From CAYUMU01 sp964445985 (GTDB lineage: Bacteria > Planctomycetota > Planctomycetia > Pirellulales > S012-138): 41,208 bases of DNA. The position numbers and the translations under genes are program-made. Shown here in pieces: positions 35,233-41,208 of the stretch. The stretch's first letter is position 1; each line of letters opens with the position of its first letter. The notes under the pieces are model-generated. The model searched no databases and had not been told where the DNA came from. It saw only the letters and a program-made list of their open reading frames with translations. The DNA is taken from contig CAYUMU010000066.1 in NCBI GenBank assembly GCA_964445985.1, forward strand, positions 1 through 41,208. Reading direction: 5' to 3'.

Positions 35233-37671
35233 TCATAAATCGCCAAAGTCAAAGTCATTGAGTTCGCTCAGCTTTTCTTCTTCTTGCTCGGTGAGCGGCT
35301 GTTCCATCAGTTCGCTGGCGGCATCGGCCGAGAGGCCCCAGCATTGGCCCAGGTTCTCGGAGATGTGCCGTTTTTCTTGAGGGCTGAAACTGCCGAACGC
35401 GCGGCGCAAGAAGACCAGCGCCCGGCGGAACTGCTCGTCGTCGAGCGAAGCGATGTAGTCGGCCAATTGTTCCCAGAGCGTTTGCCGGGCGAGCAGGGCG
35501 TAGCGATTGCGTTTGGCCAGCCCTTCGAACCAACCGGCGCCCAGGTCGGCGGGCACGCCGGGGGAAACCCGCCTTGAAACTTCGCGGGCCAGCGTGTCGT
35601 TAGCCATTTCGCCCCGCTCCAGCAAGATGGCGCAGGCGAAGCCAGAGAGGACCGGATTGCGGTCGTCGGCATCGGCCAGCTTTTGCAATTGGCCGATCCA
35701 CAGCGGTTCATCGATGCGGTCCGAGAATTCCAGGCTGACCTTGTTCAGTTCGTCGATGGCCACCAGCAGTTGGCGAGCCGCGGCGTTGTCGCAGTTGGCC
35801 GCGGAGAATAAGGCCAGCGAGCCTTGCACCATGAGCTCTTCGATGAGCGGCAGCAGCGGAGAAGGGTCGAACTTGCGCACGTCGCCGTAGCGCGCCACCA
35901 GGCTTAATTGCCAGGCGGCGTGCGCGACTTCGGCCAGGGCGCTGCTTTCGGCGGCCACCTCTTGGAGACGGGAGCGGGCGGCCTCCATGGAGCGCATCAG
36001 CCCACACTGGCAGGCGTCGCTGACCATGGCGGCAGCGGCGGCAATGGAGGTGCATTGGTCGAGTTGAGTCTTGAATTGGTAGGCCGTGGCCAACTCCACG
36101 GTTTCACCCAGCAGCACGGCTTCGACCAGGGCGATCTCGCTTTCGGGCGTCCACTGCAACGCCCAACGCTCAGCCCAGGTGGCCGATTGCTGCCGGGCGC
36201 TCACGGGCTGGGCGAAGCCGATGTTGAGTACCCGCAAGCGATGGAAAAATGAGGAGCGCGCCAGATCGAGGAAGGCCGCTTCGATGGTTTTGGCCTGGCG
36301 ATTTTCGCGGAGGTCGAGCGATAGCTCTTGTTTGACGGCGGTGCGATATTTTTCCAGCTTGAGGCGAGCAAGTTCGCGATCGAAGTCACTCTGAATGGAG
36401 GTTTGGCTCACGCCCTTGGGGAGCGCGCCGATGGCGGTGCCGACATCCACGCGAACCAGGGCATCGCTCACCACCGATAACTCGCCCTGGCCGAGCAGCG
36501 TGATGGCCGCGTCGCGGAGATCGGCCAGCGTGGGGGCCAGGCCAGCTTTCAAGGCCGAGAGCGTGCGTGCCAGCCGCACACCGTCGATAACTTCGGCCGT
36601 GGAGCGGTGCGTGCCGGACTCGCGCAAATGCCGAGCGACCCGCGACAGGTAGCGCAGCGGCAACTCATTCAAACTCTGCTGGTCGCCGCCATTGACGAGC
36701 GTTTGCCAGAGCAGTTCGAAGTAAGCCGGAGCGTGATTGCCAGCGCCGTAGCCGGATTGCGAGGAGAGTTTGAAATACGAGTACGGCATGAGCGTGAGCT
36801 TGCTGGAGCGGCCGCGCAGCGAAGCCAACTCGTCGTCGGTCATGGCCGGGTGTTCGCCGCTGAGCACCGGGGCATGGAAGGCGCCGACCACGGCCACGAT
36901 TTGCTGGGGCCTGGCGCCGTTGGCAATGGTTTCTTCGATTCGCCGCCGCATGTAGGCTTCGCGAACGAGGTTTTCGGCCGTCCAGCGGGGAGTGGAATCT
37001 TCCAACTCGCGGAGCGCCAGGCCAAACTCATAGGATGCTCTGCCATAGCTGGTATCGGCCGCATTGTGCTCGAAGTTGCGTTCCCAGTAGGTTTCGTAGT
37101 CGCGCTCGCCGGCCAACTCGGCAATCTGCTCGTAGAGCGAGCGGGGCGGTTCGGGGACGAGCGTGGCCAGCAAGGCTTCGTCGTTTGCGACCTCTTCGTC
37201 CGTGGCTTCGGCGGAGTTGACTTCGGGCGCAGGGCTGTCGGGCGCAGGGCCATCGGTTGCGGGGCTGTCGGATGCGGTATCGTCGGTCTCGGCTTCTTTT
37301 TCCGCCTCGGCGCGGGCTTTCGCAAACCGCTCGAACTCCAGGTCTTGCAAGCCCAAGAATACCGAGGAGGGGAGGTCGATGAACTCGACCTTGGCTCCAT
37401 GCTCGCGTGCCCAGCAGATGGCCTGGTACTCAGGGCTGTACGACGCCAGGGGATAGACAAGCGTGCGAACCGGCAAGGTATCGGTATAGGCAAGGATGGC
37501 GATGGGGGGGCGGGTGGCTTTGCGGGTGATATCGGGAATCAGTTCGGTGGCGTCGTCGAGCCCTTCGATGAGCACGACCTTGGGCCGCACCTTATCCAAG
37601 TGGGCGCGAAGCTGCCAGGCTCCCATGGGGGAGAGATGCCGCACGCCGAACACACTGACTTGCCAGCTCAC
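35233..37671 (-). CDS. DUF5682 family protein, module 2 (YehM-like)
   Basis: 812 residues from a GTG at 37671 that overlaps the MoxR stop by four bases (GTGA), with GGAG upstream; the frame is open to 37755 but the overlap and family alignment favour the GTG. Conserved N-terminal motifs: FGVRHLSPM (His12), VLIEGLDDA (Glu36), YSPEYQA, FIDLPS, REAYM and GAFHAPVL. A low-complexity Asp/Pro/Ala insert (about 158-205) is absent from the module 1 copy. The C-terminal half is helical and Leu-rich, ending with an acidic tail. It is the family partner of the MoxR ATPase and VWA protein next to it; in such sets DUF5682 is thought to be the effector or client, which is inference. Confidence 0.85.
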   Translation of the reverse strand: MSWQVSVFGVRHLSPMGAWQLRAHLDKVRPKVVLIEGLDDATELIPDITRKATRPPIAILAYTDTLPVRTLVYPLASYSPEYQAICWAREHGAKVEFIDLPSSVFLGLQDLEFERFAKARAEAEKEAETDDTASDSPATDGPAPDSPAPEVNSAEATDEEVANDEALLATLVPEPPRSLYEQIAELAGERDYETYWERNFEHNAADTSYGRASYEFGLALRELEDSTPRWTAENLVREAYMRRRIEETIANGARPQQIVAVVGAFHAPVLSGEHPAMTDDELASLRGRSSKLTLMPYSYFKLSSQSGYGAGNHAPAYFELLWQTLVNGGDQQSLNELPLRYLSRVARHLRESGTHRSTAEVIDGVRLARTLSALKAGLAPTLADLRDAAITLLGQGELSVVSDALVRVDVGTAIGALPKGVSQTSIQSDFDRELARLKLEKYRTAVKQELSLDLRENRQAKTIEAAFLDLARSSFFHRLRVLNIGFAQPVSARQQSATWAERWALQWTPESEIALVEAVLLGETVELATAYQFKTQLDQCTSIAAAAAMVSDACQCGLMRSMEAARSRLQEVAAESSALAEVAHAAWQLSLVARYGDVRKFDPSPLLPLIEELMVQGSLALFSAANCDNAAARQLLVAIDELNKVSLEFSDRIDEPLWIGQLQKLADADDRNPVLSGFACAILLERGEMANDTLAREVSRRVSPGVPADLGAGWFEGLAKRNRYALLARQTLWEQLADYIASLDDEQFRRALVFLRRAFGSFSPQEKRHISENLGQCWGLSADAASELMEQPLTEQEEEKLSELNDFDFGDL

Positions 37672-38780
37672 GCGTTGTGCTCCGAGCAGGCGGTGAAGAG
37701 CGGACGCCAATCGGCGCCGCGCTTCTTGAGCACGTTGGAGAGATACTCCTGCCACACGCCGCGATCTTTCTCTTCGTCTTTGACGATGGAACCTTGCAGG
37801 CCAGCGGCCAGGTCGTGGGCGGTGACTTCGCCGGTGCCGAAACTGCCAGCCAGGGCCATGCTGTTGGCGAGGACCGAAATGGCTTCGGCGGTGGACAGCA
37901 CGCCGGAGGGTGTTTTGAGCTTGTTCTTGCCGTCCAGCGTTTGGCCGGTGCGCAGCTCGCGGAAGATGGTTACGACCCGTTCGATGGCTTCATCGGCCGG
38001 CACCTCGGCGCGAAGCTCCAGGCTGGTGGCCAACTCGCGGACGCGCTTCCGCACGATATCGATCTCGGTTTCCAGCGTGCCGGGCGTGGGGAGGACCACG
38101 ATGTTGAACCGCCGTTTGAGGGCGGCCGACATATCGTTGACACCGCGGTCGCGGGTGTTGGCGGTGGCGATAATCGAGAAGCCTTTTTGAGCGGGTATTT
38201 CGGTGGCCAGCTCGGGGATCGAAATGCGTTTTTCCGAGAGCAGCGAGATCATGGCGTCTTGCACTTCGGAGGCGCAGCGGGTGATTTCTTCGAAGCGGGC
38301 GAGCGCCCCGGCTTCCATGGCCCTGAAGATGGGGCTTTTGATGAGGGCCTCGGAACTGGGTCCGCGGGCGATGAGCATGGCATAGTTCCAGGTATAGCGA
38401 ATCTGCTCCTCGGTGGTGCCGGCGGTGCCTTGCACAACCTTGGTGGAGTCGCCATTGATGGCGGCGGCGAGGTGTTCGGAGAGCCAGCTCTTGGCGGTGC
38501 CTGGCTCGCCGATCAAGAGCAGGGCCCGATCGGTGACGAGAGTGGAAATGGCGATTTCGACCAGCCGCGGGTGACCAATGTACTTGGGCGTGATCTCGAG
38601 CTTGCCGGCCTTGCCGCCGCAAATATAGGTATGCACCGCGCGGGCCGACATCTTCCAGCCGGGCGGCTGTTCATACTGATCGGCGGCGATGAGGGCTTCG
38701 ATCTCGTGGGCAAAGAGCATCTCGGCGGGCGCCCGCAGCATGCCGCCTTGCTCTTTAGATGCGGTTTGTTTTTTGGCCAT
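37668..38780 (-). CDS. MoxR-type AAA+ ATPase (YehL-like)
   Basis: 370 residues. Walker A is GEPGTAKS at 91-98, the Walker B position is ARFEEITR at 161-168 (Glu instead of the usual Asp before the catalytic Glu), sensor 1 is ATANTRD (Asn208) and the Arg finger lies in ALKRRF (223-224). The helical lid follows, with TPSGVLSTAEAISVLANSM near 285-305. MoxR ATPases are ATP-driven remodelling chaperones that work with VWA adaptors; here the VWA and DUF5682 genes follow in the same operon. This is the only MoxR gene in the window. Its stop overlaps the DUF5682 start. The gene is separated from the HEAT gene upstream by a 178-base spacer with two hairpins. Confidence 0.94.
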   Translation of the reverse strand: MAKKQTASKEQGGMLRAPAEMLFAHEIEALIAADQYEQPPGWKMSARAVHTYICGGKAGKLEITPKYIGHPRLVEIAISTLVTDRALLLIGEPGTAKSWLSEHLAAAINGDSTKVVQGTAGTTEEQIRYTWNYAMLIARGPSSEALIKSPIFRAMEAGALARFEEITRCASEVQDAMISLLSEKRISIPELATEIPAQKGFSIIATANTRDRGVNDMSAALKRRFNIVVLPTPGTLETEIDIVRKRVRELATSLELRAEVPADEAIERVVTIFRELRTGQTLDGKNKLKTPSGVLSTAEAISVLANSMALAGSFGTGEVTAHDLAAGLQGSIVKDEEKDRGVWQEYLSNVLKKRGADWRPLFTACSEHNA

Positions 38781-38801
38781 AGATAAATGCCTAAAAAGTT
38801 G

Positions 38802-38823
38802 GGTATGCAGTCCCGTGCATACC
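38802..38823 (-). repeat. Hairpin just upstream of the MoxR gene
   Basis: 8-bp perfect stem GGTATGCA/TGCATACC with a 6-base loop, ending 22 bases before the MoxR ATG. Its sequence is related to the hairpin at 38936-38956. It may act on mRNA stability or be a dispersed palindromic repeat. Confidence 0.6.
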
Positions 38824-38935
38824 TTTCGGGTAGATGATCTTTAGATTCTGCGGCAGAGCGGACATACCTGACGATAGGCGGACGTTCACGCCCCGGTTTA
38901 CTTAGCGTTGTCGTCAAACGATCGGCGGCGCGGGT

Positions 38936-38956
38936 GGTACGCACGGGGTGCGTACC
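38936..38956 (-). repeat. Hairpin just after the HEAT-repeat gene stop
   Basis: 9-bp perfect stem GGTACGCAC/GTGCGTACC with a 3-base loop, directly downstream of the HEAT stop on the minus strand. No T-run follows. It could reduce readthrough into the MoxR gene and so set the ratio of the operon products. Confidence 0.6.
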
Positions 38957-38958
38957 CA

Positions 38959-40767
38959 TTACCTGGTTTTGAGTTCGGTTATGTAGTCGAGAAGCTGGTC
39001 GATCGCTTTATCAGGCAGCGTGGGGAGTAAGGCCTCGAGCCGGGGAACCGCTTCTTTGGGCAATTGGGGAATCAATTGTCCGAGCCAATACAGGCCGTAG
39101 GCTTGATTGTCTTGGGCGTGTTTTTCGATCAGTCGGATGGCGGCATCGACCGCATCCGGGTGTTGCACCCGGATCATCGTGCGGACAATCTGCCCACCAT
39201 CCCAAAGTTCCTTGGATTTCTTCAAATAGTCTTCAAGCGCTTGGGACAACAGGGCGTTGGCCGCCGCGTGCCCTGGGCGAGCCAGGGAGTGGACCAATTC
39301 CAAATGGTTTTGTTCCACGGCCAAATCGAGCCAGCGCGGATCGAGCCGGGTCAGGAACGCCTCGCCCTCGGTTAAATAGAATCCGCCGTACCGCCGCCAG
39401 TGACCGCCATGCGTGAGGATCTCGACGATGGCCTCGCGCTTGCCAAAGGCCGGATCACGTTTTTTCTTTTTGGGGTCGATCGGGGCGGTGAAGTAGGGGC
39501 TGAAGTGTTTGAACGTTTCGGCTGGGGGACGCGATTGGCAGGCGGCGTAAAAGGATTGCGCCAAGTCTTCATCGTTGAGCGAAGCATGCGCATCGACCAA
39601 GGCCGATTGGGCTTTGGGGGGGCCGGACGACATGAGCGACACCAACCGCTGTTCGACGTCTCGGCCGCCTGGCTCGGCCTTGATGGTTGCCAGTTTGTCA
39701 CGCTGGGCAAAGGCGGCGATCAGAAGATCGGCCGTCGCCGCATCGGTTCTTCCGCGCAGGCATTCCAGTAGCGAGAGCAGTCGGCCCACCTGCTTGCCGA
39801 GGACTTTCTTGTCTTTCTCCTTGCTGGCCAGCACCGTTTGGAATTGCGACCTGGTCTGATCCTGCACGAACTTTAGCAACTGCTTGCTCTGGCTGGCGCG
39901 GATGGGGACGATCGCCAGGTCGAGATCGCCACCTTCGATGGATTCTTTCAGCACGGCGAGCGCTTCATCGGCGTCGCTCTTGCTGAGCGCGGTTAGTGCC
40001 GCTTGCCGTACACCTTTGGCCTTGGCCTTGGATTGCTCCAGCAAGAAGGACAGGTCTTCGGGCGAGTCGCCCAGGCATTCGATGGCGGCCACTTTGACTT
40101 CTTTGGCGCCTTCTTCGAGCGCTAGTTTAACCAGCTCGCGCGAGCCTGCGGGGTCGAGCTTGTGCATGAGCAGCAGCCGCCGCACATGGCCGGCACGGGC
40201 AGACGGGGCCTTGTGATCGAAGGTCCGGCGCAGTTCGGCCAAAATCGCCGAGCCATAAATGGGGAGCACATGTTCGGCCACGAAATCGGGGATTCCGGGG
40301 TAGGGATCGTCGAGCGCCGCGAGGGCCGGTTTGACCAGCCGCAGGTCGCGAAAGGCGCCACGCTCGTGGGCGTCGCGAATGATTTCGAGCCGGCCGGAGC
40401 CTGTGGACGTGAGGGCTTCGAGCAACGGCTTGAGCACGCGGGCCGAAGCCTGAGTTTGCTGCTGGCCCAGGTCCACGGTTTCAATGGGTTGCAGCTTGCC
40501 GGCAAGGCCGGTTTCGCCTTGGGTATAGAGGATGGCATTGATGAGGGTGCTGAGGTCGAGCAGGGCCTCGGCCGAGGTCTTCTCGGAACTATCCACCAGG
40601 CTGGTCACGCTTTGGGCCAGCTTGGCAAACACGGGCGCCTTGGCGCCCGACTTTTCGAGCGGCGGCACGAGCTTTTTCAAGCGGAAGTCGCCGGGGGCCA
40701 CCACACTGCCGGCAATCGAGAGCCGGCGGACCTCGTCATAGACTTGCTCGAGAACGGGGATGCTCAT
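38959..40767 (-). CDS. HEAT-repeat protein of the MoxR-DUF5682-VWA operon
   Basis: 602 residues, soluble, no signal peptide. Successive helix pairs fit HEAT-like repeats, for example KEVKVAAIECLGDSPEDLSF, VRQAALTALSKSDADEALAV and AVPRLEALLPTLPDKAID near the end. A Lys-rich patch (DPKKKKRDPAFGKREA) lies near 430-445. HEAT scaffolds bind other proteins, so it is likely a partner or regulator of the ATPase module. It is the first gene of the operon. E. coli yeh clusters carry a SWIM zinc-finger gene instead, which is not seen in this window. Start ATG 40767 lacks a strong Shine-Dalgarno. Homology between this gene and module 1 was not found. Confidence 0.8.
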   Translation of the reverse strand: MSIPVLEQVYDEVRRLSIAGSVVAPGDFRLKKLVPPLEKSGAKAPVFAKLAQSVTSLVDSSEKTSAEALLDLSTLINAILYTQGETGLAGKLQPIETVDLGQQQTQASARVLKPLLEALTSTGSGRLEIIRDAHERGAFRDLRLVKPALAALDDPYPGIPDFVAEHVLPIYGSAILAELRRTFDHKAPSARAGHVRRLLLMHKLDPAGSRELVKLALEEGAKEVKVAAIECLGDSPEDLSFLLEQSKAKAKGVRQAALTALSKSDADEALAVLKESIEGGDLDLAIVPIRASQSKQLLKFVQDQTRSQFQTVLASKEKDKKVLGKQVGRLLSLLECLRGRTDAATADLLIAAFAQRDKLATIKAEPGGRDVEQRLVSLMSSGPPKAQSALVDAHASLNDEDLAQSFYAACQSRPPAETFKHFSPYFTAPIDPKKKKRDPAFGKREAIVEILTHGGHWRRYGGFYLTEGEAFLTRLDPRWLDLAVEQNHLELVHSLARPGHAAANALLSQALEDYLKKSKELWDGGQIVRTMIRVQHPDAVDAAIRLIEKHAQDNQAYGLYWLGQLIPQLPKEAVPRLEALLPTLPDKAIDQLLDYITELKTR

Positions 40768-40792
40768 GGCGGGGCGACCCTGATGGGGAGAG

Positions 40793-40827
40793 TTTGGAAT
40801 TCGGAGTTCGGAGTTTGGAGTTTGGAG
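40793..40827 (+). repeat. Short heptamer tandem repeat
   Basis: Five consecutive heptamers, TTTGGAA, TTCGGAG twice and TTTGGAG twice, 26 bases upstream of the HEAT gene start (on the other strand). Same 7-bp periodicity as the array at 2410-2507 but a different unit. Confidence 0.8.
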
Positions 40828-40969
40828 TGTCAGGATTTGAGCGTTGGTGGATATTGGCGCGGGTTGGATTGCAAATTGCTCACCCTACCGTTTTCTAGGT
40901 GCGGTGCAGTTTTCCTGGCTTTTCGCGGCTGGCCCCCCGGTGTTGTGAATGCCTGATTCTTTGCAAGCT

Positions 40970-41177
40970 CGACGCGTTAGCGAGGGACGTTCGGGGGGAC
41001 CAGGGCTTTGAAGCTGTCAGTGCTTGCGAAATTTCAAGGAGCCCAATTTCCCGTTCTTTTTGATCTCCTCCAACTTTGGGCTTCGACGCTAGCATACCCT
41101 GGAGACCGCAAAAACCTCGTAAAAAGTACGCTAGCTTCAAAGCCCTGGTTCGGAGGGACTCCCTCGCTAACGCGTCG
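40970..41177. repeat. 208-bp palindromic element with 45-base inverted arms
   Basis: Left arm 40970-41015 and right arm 41133-41177 match in inverted orientation: the outer 17 bases (CGACGCGTTAGCGAGGG) and the inner 17 (ACCAGGGCTTTGAAGCT) are exact, with a differing 11-12 base core between them. The 117-base centre has no gene. It looks like a MITE or dispersed cruciform element. The whole interval 40768-41208 has no gene I can support. Confidence 0.85.
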
Positions 41178-41208
41178 GGTTATGAATCCGCGGCGAAGGC
41201 TCGCATTC

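Overview
The window looks like a chromosomal segment of a planctomycete, most likely Pirellulales-like (inference, no database search). The evidence is high GC with strong G/C third positions, many genes without a clear Shine-Dalgarno, a Tat-exported Gfo/Idh/MocA oxidoreductase, a secreted PQQ-type beta-propeller beginning DWPQW, a small CC...CPRC protein, DUF3592 proteins, a very large membrane protein of unknown function, and intergenic spacers full of palindromes. No rRNA, tRNA, CRISPR array, integrase or transposase was seen.

Layout. 1-3.9 kb: a secreted repeat protein, then an ExbB/TolQ-like channel, two ExbD/TolR-like proteins and a rhomboid protease, all on the plus strand. 4.0-7.6 kb: a DUF5682 gene overlapping a VWA-domain gene (module 1). 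7.9-11.7 kb: a DUF3592/beta-sandwich protein overlapping a second beta-sandwich (arrestin-like) gene, an SDR dehydrogenase and two small genes. 11.8-14.5 kb: aconitase A on the minus strand. 14.7-17.4 kb: a lower-coding-density stretch with a DUF3592 pair and a TPR protein between two 224-bp direct repeats. 17.4-24.6 kb: a 1232-residue membrane protein, a small CPRC protein, a membrane GTPase and an ECF sigma factor. 25.1-30.4 kb: an EfpL/YeiP-type elongation factor P paralogue, an MMPL/RND transporter and the secreted beta-propeller. 30.7-32.4 kb: a restriction-modification pair with an apparently intact XhoI/PaeR7I-type endonuclease and a twice-frameshifted methyltransferase. 32.4-33.8 kb: the Gfo/Idh/MocA oxidoreductase. 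33.9-40.8 kb: a minus-strand operon of HEAT-repeat protein, MoxR-type AAA+ ATPase, DUF5682 and VWA protein (module 2). The window ends in noncoding repeats.

How the genes work together. The most system-like content is the pair of DUF5682-VWA modules. Module 2 is a full MoxR AAA+/DUF5682/VWA set, comparable to E. coli yehL-yehM-yehP, with an added HEAT-repeat protein. Module 1 is a diverged copy about 28 kb away with no ATPase of its own, so it may share the MoxR of module 2. The N-terminal part of both DUF5682 proteins has spaced His, Glu, Arg-Glu and Gly-x-x-His motifs that suggest a TIKI/TraB/EreA/ChaN-like hydrolase fold (inference). The second striking item is the R-M pair: removing one G from a G6 run and one copy of a 7-bp tandem duplication restores a continuous 324-residue methyltransferase, while the endonuclease reads through intact.
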